Assembly (NCBI GenBank): GCA_040797845.1 | Contig: JBFNFA010000002.1 | Coordinates: forward strand, 62,001-126,000 | DNA: 64,000 nucleotides | Origin: Clostridium_AW sp040797845 | Lineage (GTDB): Bacteria > Bacillota > Clostridia > Clostridiales > Clostridiaceae | Direction: 5' to 3' | Shown: positions 25,873 to 35,984 of the stretch, in pieces | Position numbering within the stretch: the stretch's first letter is position 1 | Layout of the letters: each line of letters opens with the position of its first letter | Made by a program: the position numbers and the translations under genes | The notes under the pieces: generated by a model | Databases searched by the model: none | Told to the model about the DNA's origin: nothing | The model's input: the letters and a program-made list of their open reading frames with translations, nothing else

Positions 25873-26946
25873 TTATTTCTTTACAGAAGGTCCTGTCTTT
25901 GGAATATTTTCTGCTATACTTATATCAGCTTCATATAAAGAACCATCAGCAGTTGAAGAAATTAATGACATCATAGCTTCCACAAAGGTTCTTGTTAAAT
26001 ATCCTGAAGATTTTTGTCCAAGGGATTGCATATTTCCTCTCATTTCAATTAAAACACTTCCTGAGCCTCCAATACCATATGAATTTCTAGCTATGCCTTC
26101 ATAAGCTCCGCCATCATATAAGCTAACTTCTGCAAATCCATACTTCTCTAAATCAGTATAAATAACAGAACACATCTTTTTAGATAATTCTACAGCTTCT
26201 GGCTTAGCTTTTGGATCTGTAGGCCAAAGTATTGAAGTTTTTATCATATTACCATTTTCCTCATTAATGTAAGTTCCTTGATGATGTAAGTCTATTACCC
26301 ATTCTGGCTTAATTTCTTTATATGCATTTAATACAGCTACAGCTTCTGGAACTGGATTTGTTGGGTAAGTTTTTCCTCCATCCTTTTTATAGAGAGGACT
26401 ATCCTCCCAATTTTGCCAATGCCATCTGTTCATGTCATAACCAACACCTTCTACTGCATAGTTAACCTTAGGAGCTGTTGGGTCTACATTGTATCTATGC
26501 TGTACTTCTGTTCCATCTACATTTACCCTAGGGACAATATAAACGGTTACTTCTTTTAATATGTCCTGAACATTTTTATTTCCTGTAGATAAGAATTTTA
26601 GCACTTGTAATGCAGCTTCTGTTCCAAGGGGCTCATTTCCATGCTGTTGGGTTATTATCATAACACTCTTAGGTCCATTTCCAACTTTAGCTAGGTATAT
26701 GTCTCTTCCTTGATTTGACTTACCAGCTACAGTTAACTCCATAGCTCCCTTTGATGATTTTTCAATTTGTTTTAATGTTTTTGTTAGTTCCTCGTAGTTA
26801 TGTAGGCTGCTTAAATTTACATTTTGAGTTTCAGTTATCCAAGGTCCATTTGGCTTTAATGGCTTCTCCCCTGCATAAATAGTAGCAGAAGTGGCGAGCA
26901 CCATTGTTAAACCTAGAGCAGTAATTATTGATATTTTCTTTTTCAT
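25873..26946 (-). CDS. Secreted zinc carboxypeptidase, peptidase family M14
   Basis: 357 residues with a signal peptide (1-25, ending YAG). The M14 zinc site is His102 and Glu105 (QHGNEPLG) with His221 or His222 (DLHHQG). Substrate-binding Asn-Arg is in DMNR (171-174). The catalytic Glu is Glu301 in LIEMRG. The presumed role is removing C-terminal residues from peptides, or trimming peptidoglycan stem peptides, outside the cell. Monocistronic, GGGGGA-type ribosome site. A larger relative lies at 50800-52470. Confidence 0.9.
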   Translation of the reverse strand: MKKKISIITALGLTMVLATSATIYAGEKPLKPNGPWITETQNVNLSSLHNYEELTKTLKQIEKSSKGAMELTVAGKSNQGRDIYLAKVGNGPKSVMIITQQHGNEPLGTEAALQVLKFLSTGNKNVQDILKEVTVYIVPRVNVDGTEVQHRYNVDPTAPKVNYAVEGVGYDMNRWHWQNWEDSPLYKKDGGKTYPTNPVPEAVAVLNAYKEIKPEWVIDLHHQGTYINEENGNMIKTSILWPTDPKAKPEAVELSKKMCSVIYTDLEKYGFAEVSLYDGGAYEGIARNSYGIGGSGSVLIEMRGNMQSLGQKSSGYLTRTFVEAMMSLISSTADGSLYEADISIAENIPKTGPSVKK

Positions 26947-27212
26947 AATATTCCCCCTTTTTTAATTATTACCCCTTTATTATAAGTCATAGACAAGTAT
27001 TATTTTGTCAAAATATAGAAATAATTTCTAATTATTTTTTGATAAATTTTTTCCTATTTAATATATTATTAAAAAGCATTACATTTGCATTTTAAGACAA
27101 ATTCTTTCTCCTTTGCCTTTATTTTTTACCCTACTGTCATCGCCCATTTTAAGGGAATTATGTGTTTATATGTTATATGTAAAAGTATAATGTATGAAGG
27201 GATGGGATTATA

Positions 27213-27836
27213 TTGACAATTGAAACTATGGGGGTTAAGACATTTTTAAAAAAGGTTGAAACGGGTGAGAATATATGTGGGAAAATTTTAATTAACACCT
27301 TTGAACCTTATATTAAAAATAAGTATTATAAAAAATACTATTCTGGGGAAATAAAAAATATTGAGCTTGAAGATGCATTGCAAAATGTTTATACCTACCT
27401 TTGGAGGAGCATCCCAAAATTTCAAGGTGATAATCCAAAATGCTTTTATAAATTCTGTTATGAAACCATAAAAAATTCTTTTAGACACATGACTACAAAA
27501 ACTTTAAGAAAATACAAAGATAATATAACAGTTTTTAGTATTAATGACGAGATATATGAAGGTATTGAATGGATAAATGTAATAAAGGATGAAGACAATA
27601 ATGATTATTACGATGAAATAATACTTCAGCAAACTATAGAGAACTATTTAGCAGACAAGCTTCCTAAAAAATTAAGAAATTACTTATTAGAAATATCAAT
27701 GAACGAAGATTTTTGCATTAGAGAATTTGCAGCTAAAAATAACATCACCTACGAAACCGCCAGAAAACTAAAATATAGGTTGCGAAAAAAATTAGTTTTT
27801 GTGGAGGGAGAATGGAAAATTAGAGTGGATGGATGA
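27213..27836 (+). CDS. Sigma-70-family-like factor, orphan
   Basis: 207 residues from a TTG at 27213, supported by GGGATGGGA just upstream; the ATG at 27228 lacks a ribosome site. It has a region 2-like core (LEDALQNVYTYLWRSIPKF, then CYETIKNSFRHM) and a region 4-like HTH (IREFAAKNNITYETARKLKYRL). No anti-sigma partner is adjacent. It ends 118 bp before the deacetylase gene start, which it might control. A consensus-like TATAAT lies at 27186-27191. Confidence 0.7.
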   Translation: MTIETMGVKTFLKKVETGENICGKILINTFEPYIKNKYYKKYYSGEIKNIELEDALQNVYTYLWRSIPKFQGDNPKCFYKFCYETIKNSFRHMTTKTLRKYKDNITVFSINDEIYEGIEWINVIKDEDNNDYYDEIILQQTIENYLADKLPKKLRNYLLEISMNEDFCIREFAAKNNITYETARKLKYRLRKKLVFVEGEWKIRVDG

Positions 27837-27954
27837 AAGAATTTGTACATATTTCCATGGAAATTATGGTATATATTTATAATAGTGATATAATGAATTG
27901 GACAGCACAAGACGACATAAGACATCATATTATTACATTAAGGAAGTGAGACTT

Positions 27955-28722
27955 TTGAAAAAAAGATATAAGATTTTAATAGCTATATTAATAGCCGTAT
28001 TTGTTTTACCTGGATTTTTGAATCCTTCCTATTCAAAAAATCAAAGAGAATTTTCCATTCCAGTGTTAATGTATCATTCTATATCTGAAGATGAAAAAGG
28101 ATTATTTAAAGTACCAAAGGATACTTTTTATGAACATATGAAGTACCTTAAGGATAATAATTATAAAACATTAACATTAGATGAGCTATATAGTCATTTA
28201 ACAAATGAAATACCTTTTTCGGACAAGTCTGTAGTTATAACCTTTGATGATGGGTATACTGATAATTATGAAAATGCCTATCCTATATTAAAAGAATTTG
28301 GACTTAAGGCTACTATTTTTACTATAACAGATTATATAGACAATAGTTCATATTTTATGAACTCAGACCAATTAAAAGAGTTATCTTTAAATGGAATAGA
28401 TATAGAAAGTCACACCACTGATCATTCAAAATTAGACAAGCTATCAAAAGATGATAGACTAGAAAACTTAAAAAAATCAAAAAACACCATTGAAAAATTA
28501 TTAGATAAAGAAGTTAACTATATAACATATCCTTTTGGAAGATTCAACGAAGAAGTAATAGAAGACGTAAAAGAGGCAGGATACAAAATGGCATTAACTA
28601 CAAAAAGAGGATTTGCAAATATAAGTAATGAGTTATATGAATTAAAAAGGGTTTTTATAAGTGGCCATATGGGAATAGAAAAGTTTAAAAAAAGAATAAT
28701 GAATGGATTTGAGGAAATGTAA
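27955..28722 (+). CDS. Polysaccharide deacetylase (NodB homology domain)
   Basis: 255 residues from the TTG at 27955, preceded by AGGAAGTGAG; the in-frame TTG at 27898 has no ribosome site. An N-terminal helix (about 5-22) anchors or exports it. The NodB domain has VLMYHS, TFDDGY (96-101), SHTTDH with metal His153 and His157, and YPFGRFNE. It is a close paralogue of 19327-20166 with the same layout, so duplication of a surface-glycan deacetylase is likely. Confidence 0.88.
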   Translation: MKKRYKILIAILIAVFVLPGFLNPSYSKNQREFSIPVLMYHSISEDEKGLFKVPKDTFYEHMKYLKDNNYKTLTLDELYSHLTNEIPFSDKSVVITFDDGYTDNYENAYPILKEFGLKATIFTITDYIDNSSYFMNSDQLKELSLNGIDIESHTTDHSKLDKLSKDDRLENLKKSKNTIEKLLDKEVNYITYPFGRFNEEVIEDVKEAGYKMALTTKRGFANISNELYELKRVFISGHMGIEKFKKRIMNGFEEM

Positions 28723-28745
28723 ATTATTCAATAGCTATAAGTTAC

Positions 28746-28790
28746 TTGCAAGTTCAGCTGTTACCTTATCAAGAGCAGCTGAATTTGCAA
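28746..28790. other. Long imperfect hairpin after the deacetylase gene
   Basis: 15-base arms TTGCAAGTTCAGCTG (28746-28760) and CAGCTGAATTTGCAA (28776-28790), with one mismatch and a 15-base loop. No T run follows, so it is not a typical terminator. It may protect the 3-prime end of the transcript. Confidence 0.5.
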
Positions 28791-28830
28791 AACTCTCCTA
28801 ATCGAATCAAGTTTATATTTGCCAAGATTT

Positions 28831-28859
28831 AAACCAGAGCATTAATTTTGCTCTGGTTT
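28831..28859 (+). terminator. Intrinsic terminator
   Basis: 11-bp perfect stem AAACCAGAGCA / TGCTCTGGTTT with a 7-base loop, followed by TGTG; it closes the deacetylase transcript. Confidence 0.8.
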
Positions 28860-28907
28860 TGTGATTAATTATATATCTTTATATTATCTTCAATAGATAT
28901 ATGTGTT

Positions 28908-29182
28908 CTAAGCTTCTCTAGTTTTATCAATATTAATGTACCATAGTTCTAATTTATTCTTTTTTAGTGCTATAAAACCTGGTCCTATAGCTGGATCTAT
29001 TGTATAGTAACACTCTACATCATTGTGATAAAGATCAGCCTTTATTATTTCACATTGAAAGCTAGCTCTATAATATTCATACCTAAACAAATAAAATATA
29101 ATGATGCTCTAATAAAGATTTCAAAGATACTTATAATCATAGCTAAAATTAATATAATTATAATTCTTTTTCTGTTTTTCAT
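28908..29182 (-). pseudogene. Possible frameshifted small membrane protein gene
   Basis: From the ATG at 29182 a frame begins MKNRKRIIIILILAMIISIF, a clear hydrophobic helix, and stops after 45 codons. An overlapping frame starting at the TTG at 29090 continues with 60 residues (FRYEYYRASFQCEIIKADL, then GPGFIALKKNKLELWYI). Joining them in the T-rich overlap gives one protein of about 90 residues with an N-terminal anchor. I do not recognise it. Ribosome site weak. Confidence 0.3.
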
Positions 29183-29371
29183 AACTGAAATCTTCTCAAA
29201 ACAATACACTTTCTTATTTAATTATTATTGTATCATATACATTCTGCATCAAAAGAAATAAACATAAGCTTAAGATAAAGTTATTTCTTTTTATATATTA
29301 TTCGTTTTTCGTCAATTTTTAGGTGTGGTCTGATCCATTAGTGAGGAAAATCTGAACTTGCTAATAGTTTC

Positions 29372-30288
29372 TCAAATAGTTGCTGCTGCTTCCTTGTCAC
29401 CATTGTCAAAAACTTTGGTTTCTTCTGTTCTAACTATATTTATTAGATATTCCATAAAAGGATCTCTTAAATCTTCTCTTTTTAAAGCCATTTCAACTGT
29501 TGCTTGAAGATATCCTAGTTTGTCACCAACATCATGTCTTCTGCCTACAAATTCATAGGCATAAATAGCTTATTCTGAAAGCAGTATTTTTAGTGCATCT
29601 GTTAACTGAATTTCTCCGCCCTTACCTAGCTTTGTGTCTTCTAATATATTAAATATTTTTGGCATAAGTATATATCTTCCTAGAATTGCTATGTTTGATG
29701 GAGCTTCTTTTATGCTTGACTTTTCTATTAAGTCCTTAACCTTACAAACTCTATTCTCTATTTTTAATTCTTTAACAATACCATATTTAGAAACTTCACT
29801 TTACTCCACACGTTGCACGCCTAAAACTGAAGTTTTATATTCACTAAAACAATTTATAAGCTGCTTTAAACGAGGTATACTGCTATCCACAACATCATCC
29901 CCAAGCATTATAGCAAAAGGCTCATTACCTACAAAGCTCTTAGTACAGCTTATGGCATGTTCAAGTCCTCTAGGCTTCTTTTGTCTTATAAAATAGATAT
30001 TTACTAAGTTACTAATGTCCTGAACAATCTTAAGTAATTCTACTTTATTTTTTTGTTCAAGCTCTAGTTCTAATTCTACATATTTGTCAAAATGATCTTC
30101 TATGCTTCTTTTATTTCTACCAGTAATTATAAGTATCTCTTCAATTCCAGACTCCACTGCTTCCTCTATTATATACTGAATAGTAGGCTGTCTATTATCT
30201 GAAGCATCTCCTTTGGCTGAGCTTTTGTTGCAGGTAAAAATCTATTACCTAGACTTGCAGCCGGAATAACGGCTTGTCTTATTTTCAT
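29372..30288 (-). pseudogene. galU: Decayed UTP-glucose-1-phosphate uridylyltransferase
   Basis: The minus strand reads MKIRQAVIPAASLGNRFLPA and QPKEMLQIID, then shifts frame near 30186-30190 before PTIQYIIEEAVESGIEEILI. It continues through EHAISCTKSFVGNEPFAIML to an in-frame TAA at 29801-29803, resumes with SEVSKYGIVK, and meets another TAA at 29570-29572 before AIYAYEFVGRRHDVGDKLGY. The intact enzyme makes UDP-glucose, a capsule precursor. One frameshift and two internal stops mean this copy is dead. GGAGG precedes the ATG, so it was once translated. The cell presumably has another galU. Confidence 0.88.
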
Positions 30289-30587
30289 ATTTGTTCCTCC
30301 TATAAACTTACATAATCCTCTTATTCATTAATACAAGTAGTTTATAATATTAAATAATATCATAAATTCAAACAGTGATTTAAAGTGATTAATTGCTTTT
30401 GATACTTTAGTTTTATTTTCACCAATCTATTTATAGTTTGCTTAGAATTTTAATAAAGTGCAATAAAACAACATCTATAATTAACTTTTTGATATTATGA
30501 ACTCTATAAGATTAATATTTACTAAAATAAAAGCAAAGTAAATCACTCTGCTTTAGTTTCAGTAATTTCTGAGAATTACTAATAAGT

Positions 30588-31739
30588 CTATTTCTTTAGC
30601 ATATTGTATATAATTGATTTTGATTTTCTTTTTATCCTACTTAAAATGCTGTCCTTACAGTACTTTTCTACTAACTCTTCAAAAGAAATCTGCTCTAATT
30701 CTTTAAAAAAGCTTTCACGTTTTAAATTATGCTCAACGGACTTTATGGCTGATGGATTATACAATATAGCCCGTTCTATATCAACTTCTTTATATAAAAT
30801 CCTATCTTTTATATGTTCTAGCATGTATTGTCCAGAAACACTATTTACAAATATAAGTGATGTACCTTTATCATCATCCATATCTGGCAATACATTCTGT
30901 ACTCCCCAAAAGTCTGCAAGGGTTATATCGCTTTGCCTGTGTAATGTTTTAAAGTTACAAGCGTAGCAGGATGGCCTTAAACAAACATTTTTTAAAAAAG
31001 CTTTCATATATAAATCTTTTTTATGACTCTCTAGATACTCCATATCATTATTAAATGATAATGATATGGAGTATCGCTTCCAGCCTTCATTCTTACATCT
31101 GAAAGCGATTCTCCGTATTGATGATCCGGCGTTATTTTCCTGATAAGAAATATATTTTTGCCAAGCTTTTGGTGATGGTACTCCATGGCATATGATATCC
31201 ATACAGAATAAATTATCGTAGTCTTTTTGTAAATAAGACTTAAGTCCGCCAATCTGGCAAGGTGTTCCTGTAAATAGAACATTTCTCCCTTGATCTAGAA
31301 ATTCTTTAGTCTCATTGTATGCACTACCTATTCTACTTTGTACATACTTAGAACCACGAAACTTTTCTAATTCTTCTTTTGTTTCTACATAACTGTGAAA
31401 TACTGAAAACTCTTTATCAAAACTTGCTCCAAAAACAGCACCACCATTATCAATTATTGTTTCTGCAACTAAGGTAAATATACCACCAGAAGAACTTTCT
31501 TGACGTATAAATTCATCTTTATTAATAGAAGCATAAGCTTTTGGTTCGTTTTTAACTGTTATCTTATTTATAATTGGGCAAACTTTAACACATAACTTAC
31601 ATTTTATACACTTTTGATAATCAACTTTCGGATACCAAAAACCTTCACTATCATTCTCCATAGAAATGCACGTTTGGGGACATATATTTGAACAAGCATG
31701 ACATCCCATACAATCCTTTTTATCATTAATTATTATCAT
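30588..31739 (-). CDS. FrhB-like Fe-S protein (coenzyme F420 hydrogenase beta-subunit family), EPS locus
   Basis: 383 residues. Two 4Fe-4S motifs at the N-terminus (CMGCHACSNICP near 9-20 and CIKCKLCVKVCP near 40-51) are followed by FrhB N- and C-terminal domains (SSGGIFTLVAETII, FTGTPCQIGGLKSYL, DIICHGVPSPKAW). Such proteins are common in polysaccharide loci beside pyruvyl transferases, and their reaction is not settled. It is the second copy in this locus (see 37105-38370), at the distal end beyond wzx and next to the dead galU. Confidence 0.82.
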   Translation of the reverse strand: MIIINDKKDCMGCHACSNICPQTCISMENDSEGFWYPKVDYQKCIKCKLCVKVCPIINKITVKNEPKAYASINKDEFIRQESSSGGIFTLVAETIIDNGGAVFGASFDKEFSVFHSYVETKEELEKFRGSKYVQSRIGSAYNETKEFLDQGRNVLFTGTPCQIGGLKSYLQKDYDNLFCMDIICHGVPSPKAWQKYISYQENNAGSSIRRIAFRCKNEGWKRYSISLSFNNDMEYLESHKKDLYMKAFLKNVCLRPSCYACNFKTLHRQSDITLADFWGVQNVLPDMDDDKGTSLIFVNSVSGQYMLEHIKDRILYKEVDIERAILYNPSAIKSVEHNLKRESFFKELEQISFEELVEKYCKDSILSRIKRKSKSIIYNMLKK

Positions 31740-32045
31740 AAAAAATTCACCTTCTAAATTAAAATCCTAATAATTTATTAAATAGTTTCTTTCTAATTAG
31801 TTTCTCTGTAGCTAAAATGCTAATATGCTTTAAAAACTATTACACATATAAATTAATTGATTCTTATGCCTTTTTGCATCAGTAAGATATACGCCCAAAA
31901 TAAATACTACTATATGTGAGTTAAATAATTGCTTCATTACAAGACACTAATCAAAATTCAAAGTAGCATTTAATATATCTTTATATTAAATACCAAAGAA
32001 ATAATGTTACTGTCAAATACCTCCAATAGACATATTTCGTTTTTA
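31740..32045. other. Intergenic stretch within the EPS locus
   Basis: 306 bp, AT-rich, with a ribosome site for the FrhB-like gene at its left end (GAAGGTG-like). I see no gene, repeat or terminator in it. Confidence 0.4.
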
Positions 32046-33602
32046 TCAGCTATAGTTTTCATAACTTTTTCTCCTAAATAATCTTAATTTCATTAATACT
32101 TTTATCATTGGCTTGCCAACTAAATCTTTTTCATATTGGTTCATTCCTAAAAACCACATCGAAATACAAAATATTAATACATAAATAGTTCCACAAATTA
32201 AGAAAGTTAAAATGTTATATAAATTTAAAAATATATTTATGAAAATTCCAAAAGCTATTGGTATTAATAGTGATGGTATAAACTTAAATATCTGTCTCCA
32301 AAAAAACTCCACATCAAGCCCAACTTTATACTTATAATACCAATTCATAATTAAACCATTTCCTATTAAAAGTGAGATTGCTGTGCCTGACGCTGCTCCT
32401 ACTCCTCCATATATTTTTGCAAGCGGAATACTTACAAGCACGTTAGCAATAGCCATAAAAAAATACATCCATGAACGAAATTGATGCATATTTTTAGCCT
32501 TTTGAATTTCAATTCCCAAATTTTGAATTAAAGGAATTGTAACAGGGATAATAAGTATTAATGCTATTGAATAAGATTCATTATAATCATTTCCTGCCCA
32601 CATATTTATAAACGGCTTTCCCAAAAATGTTAAACCTAAACAAATCATTGATAGCATAATAAATTGAATTCTTCCTACTCGGGTAAATAAATCAGTTAAT
32701 TGTTCGTTATCATTGTTAATTGCTACCATCCTATTTACTCTTGGTATGAAAACATTTGAAATAGCTATGGACAGTGACAAATAATATGTATTTAATTGTG
32801 ATGCTAGTCCATATACAGCTACAGCAATAGTTCCTTGAAATCTACCTAATATAAATTTATCCACACTCCAGTTAATTTGATCAATAATCATATTTAAAAA
32901 TATATAAGATGAAAAAATTGTAATCTCTTTCATTAAATGAAAATCAAACTGACTAAATAAAAATTTTATTTTTAGTTTTTTAAAACAAAATACTAAATTA
33001 CTAATCTCTACTGTAATATTAAATATCGTTGTCACAACTACCATACCTACTGATTTATAACCCATCATTAAGATTGGAAACATAACAAAAGGATTTATTA
33101 TTGTCTTAATCATTTGTAATAGTTTTTGAAAAATATACTCCTCATTGGCAGTAATATGTGAATTAAATACACTTGCTGGAAATGATAGTGCAATATTAAA
33201 TACCATTATTATCATTAAAGTTCTTGCTGTTGACAATTCAGCGATAGTAAGCTTCTCACCGAATATTAAATCTATATTGAAAACTAGAATCATACCTGCT
33301 AAAATTGCAATAAATCCGATTAGTGAAAAAACAACAAGAAACATACCATTTAGTTTAGCAATATTTTCTTGTTCATTTTTCACTTTATAACGAGAGTAGT
33401 ACCTCATATAAGCGCTTCCAAATCCAAAACTAAGTAAACCTAAATAGCTAACTACCGAAGACACTAAATTATATAAACCGTACTCACTTTGCCCTAGCAA
33501 ACGTAGCATAATAGGTGTATATACTATTGATACGATATACCCAATCCCCATTGAAATATACGATAAAATAGCTCCCGCTTTCAGTTGATTTATTTTCCTC
33601 AA
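32046..33602 (-). CDS. Polysaccharide flippase, Wzx-like (MOP superfamily)
   Basis: 518 residues with about 14 transmembrane helices. The N-terminus (GAILSYISMGIGYIVSIVYT, then RLLGQSEYGLYNLVSSVVSY) is characteristic of PST/Wzx exporters. It would move the lipid-linked repeat unit to the outer face before polymerisation. Position between the second pyruvyl transferase and the FrhB-like gene fits a Wzx/Wzy-dependent capsule or exopolysaccharide system. Confidence 0.88.
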   Translation of the reverse strand: MRKINQLKAGAILSYISMGIGYIVSIVYTPIMLRLLGQSEYGLYNLVSSVVSYLGLLSFGFGSAYMRYYSRYKVKNEQENIAKLNGMFLVVFSLIGFIAILAGMILVFNIDLIFGEKLTIAELSTARTLMIIMVFNIALSFPASVFNSHITANEEYIFQKLLQMIKTIINPFVMFPILMMGYKSVGMVVVTTIFNITVEISNLVFCFKKLKIKFLFSQFDFHLMKEITIFSSYIFLNMIIDQINWSVDKFILGRFQGTIAVAVYGLASQLNTYYLSLSIAISNVFIPRVNRMVAINNDNEQLTDLFTRVGRIQFIMLSMICLGLTFLGKPFINMWAGNDYNESYSIALILIIPVTIPLIQNLGIEIQKAKNMHQFRSWMYFFMAIANVLVSIPLAKIYGGVGAASGTAISLLIGNGLIMNWYYKYKVGLDVEFFWRQIFKFIPSLLIPIAFGIFINIFLNLYNILTFLICGTIYVLIFCISMWFLGMNQYEKDLVGKPMIKVLMKLRLFRRKSYENYS

Positions 33603-33677
33603 TTTTTAACTCCTAACAATTATATTTTTAGTTTTACATAATTTTTATTAAATAAATATATATTAAGTATAAACTTA

Positions 33678-34829
33678 CTAATCTATTGCATCTCTTAGGA
33701 AATCTATCGATTTGATTTTCATTATTTCTAATTTTGTTGTTACTAATTTATAATCTATCTCTTCCTCATTTATACACTCTTTAATATTTGTTTTTAAATT
33801 AATTATTCTATTATTAATACCTAGCGAGCTAGTTAATGTATGTATGCGTGAATTCATTGAATTGATATTTTTGTCTGAATCCCTCATAAATATAAAAAAG
33901 TTCTTTTTAAAAATTATTGAAAAAATACTTCCATGATATGAATCAGTAAACACATATTCTGCATTTCTTATTAGATTAAGGAATTCTTCAGGCCCGGCCG
34001 GGTAATTTATATCTGCAAAATTAGAATTAGAATATTCATGAAATAACGATACTATAACTAATTCCTTTTCTTCCGCAAACTTTTTTACAAATTTCTCATT
34101 TTGAATATTTATCCCTAAAAAATAACAAAGAATATAAGGCTTGCTTATATCAGTCTTAGCACAAATACTATCCCATATTATAGGTTGTATTAATAATGTC
34201 GGATCTAATACAACCTCAATATTCTTATTAATGTATTTTTCTAATGCTCTTTTTCCTTCAAATTCTCTAACAGATATTTTATCAATCCTTTCAATTAACG
34301 ATTTCATTAATTGAATCTTTTTTGGTGATATTTTACTTACTCCTAAACTAGGTGCATATGCAATTTTTTTGATTTCATCTGGTACAAATCCAAGAAAGTA
34401 AACCGGATTCAAAATATTAGGATTCCAGATTTGATCACTACCACATACAAAAGCATCATATTTTGTATAGCATTCCATTAGCTCTTGCCCAGAATAAGCA
34501 ACTTCCGATTGATTAAGTCGCTTATTGGCAAATTGATTAAAATATTCCTTCCGCAATTCAAGTTTTTCTGACTCCTTATTTTTATTTGTATAAGCTCGTA
34601 TTTTATTTTTTATATACTTTTTAATGGCTCTAAATGATTTACATTTTTTAAAATTTTCCCATCTCCTGTTTATAATTTCATCTTTCCTATTATTTTTATA
34701 TGATATCAATTCAACCTTGTGCCCCATATTCTCAAGTACTTTGCTTAAAGCGTATGCTTGAAGTACTCCACCATAATTATAGTTCATATAAGAAAAAGTA
34801 ACTATAGCGATTTTCTTTTTACTCATCAC
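33678..34829 (-). CDS. Polysaccharide pyruvyl transferase family protein
   Basis: 383 residues. Family motifs: NYGGVLQAYALSKVL near the N-terminus, CGSDQIWNP (about 129-137), LDPTLL and DSYHGSIFS in the C-terminal half. These enzymes add ketal-linked pyruvate from phosphoenolpyruvate to sugars. It lies 26 bp after the polymerase gene in the same operon. A related enzyme is encoded at 38370-39500, which suggests two modified sugars or a duplicated function. Confidence 0.85.
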   Translation of the reverse strand: MMSKKKIAIVTFSYMNYNYGGVLQAYALSKVLENMGHKVELISYKNNRKDEIINRRWENFKKCKSFRAIKKYIKNKIRAYTNKNKESEKLELRKEYFNQFANKRLNQSEVAYSGQELMECYTKYDAFVCGSDQIWNPNILNPVYFLGFVPDEIKKIAYAPSLGVSKISPKKIQLMKSLIERIDKISVREFEGKRALEKYINKNIEVVLDPTLLIQPIIWDSICAKTDISKPYILCYFLGINIQNEKFVKKFAEEKELVIVSLFHEYSNSNFADINYPAGPEEFLNLIRNAEYVFTDSYHGSIFSIIFKKNFFIFMRDSDKNINSMNSRIHTLTSSLGINNRIINLKTNIKECINEEEIDYKLVTTKLEIMKIKSIDFLRDAID

Positions 34830-34855
34830 ATTTCACCTTTAACCTTTCTATCAAA

Positions 34856-35980
34856 TTATTGATAATTATGGAAGAATCTATATGGTACTACTCCATACCA
34901 CTCTGGTCGATATACCCCAACTATTATAAATAATGAACTCATTAAAATAATCAAAGAAAATAAAACTAACATACGTTCTTCCTTACATGAAATATTTTTT
35001 ATTGCTGCTGGTATCCAAAATAAATAAAAAATTCTAAAGTAGACTGATACACGTCCAATAATAGACATATTCATAACCATAACTTCGCTAACAAAAGCAA
35101 TTGAAACAAGATATGCTAACAAATTAATATAAATCCTTTTTTCTTGTTCTTCTACTAAATATTCATTCTTTTGAGTACTAGTAATAAAATTATTTTGCAA
35201 ATAATAATAACCTACACAAAGAATAATCAATGCAATCAATGAATAAACTAGTGCGGCACCATAATTAGAATTAGCATAAATAGTATTAATATAACCACGA
35301 TATTTTGTAAAAATACTGATTGATGTTACTAATAAAAAGAGTTTTTTTGAAATGCTACCCAAAATAATTGCTAAAAGTAAAAAAGTAAAAAATATTTTTT
35401 TCGTATATTTCTTATTGAGTAATAAAGGTAATATAAATAATATCAATGCAGATTTATGAAATAGTGATGCAAATACAATGAAGCAGCAATATCGAATATA
35501 TTTTCCTTTAAATAAATAGTCAATTGCCCATAAAAATATTGCAATTGCAATTCCCTGTCTCATTAATGGCATATAAAGTGAAAAATAATTAAAACTCAAA
35601 AAAAGAAATGTACTTATTTCAACCTTCTCAGAATATTTATAAATTGCTCTTCCAACTGATGGCATGATTATTACACTTGAAATAATAATTAGTAGTTGTG
35701 GATTTGTAGATACATAATTCAATGCTTTGCATAGTGCAAAAAATCCCCATTCATATCGCATATAGGTCCATTCAGACCAATCCAATTCTCCTATTATTTG
35801 ATATGCATTCCAATATTGTCTAGTGTCAATCCCAACTGTTACATCTCTTAATGCTGATATTAAAGTTATTAAAGTAAACATTACAATTAAGTAGTTACGT
35901 TTTCTAATTTTATTTTTGTTCACATTAAATACCACATTTAAAAGCAGACATAATAATATGATTAGTATGTAAACTAACAT
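34856..35980 (-). CDS. EpsG-family polysaccharide polymerase (Wzy-like)
   Basis: 374 residues, about 10 transmembrane segments. The motif ALRDVTVGIDTRQYWNAYQ after TM2 is the hallmark of EpsG/Wzy-type proteins. It should polymerise flipped repeat units outside the membrane. The gene starts 4 bp after the upstream glycosyltransferase stop, so it is firmly in the operon. Confidence 0.82.
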   Translation of the reverse strand: MLVYILIILLCLLLNVVFNVNKNKIRKRNYLIVMFTLITLISALRDVTVGIDTRQYWNAYQIIGELDWSEWTYMRYEWGFFALCKALNYVSTNPQLLIIISSVIIMPSVGRAIYKYSEKVEISTFLFLSFNYFSLYMPLMRQGIAIAIFLWAIDYLFKGKYIRYCCFIVFASLFHKSALILFILPLLLNKKYTKKIFFTFLLLAIILGSISKKLFLLVTSISIFTKYRGYINTIYANSNYGAALVYSLIALIILCVGYYYLQNNFITSTQKNEYLVEEQEKRIYINLLAYLVSIAFVSEVMVMNMSIIGRVSVYFRIFYLFWIPAAIKNISCKEERMLVLFSLIILMSSLFIIVGVYRPEWYGVVPYRFFHNYQ

Positions 35981-35984
35981 TTTT

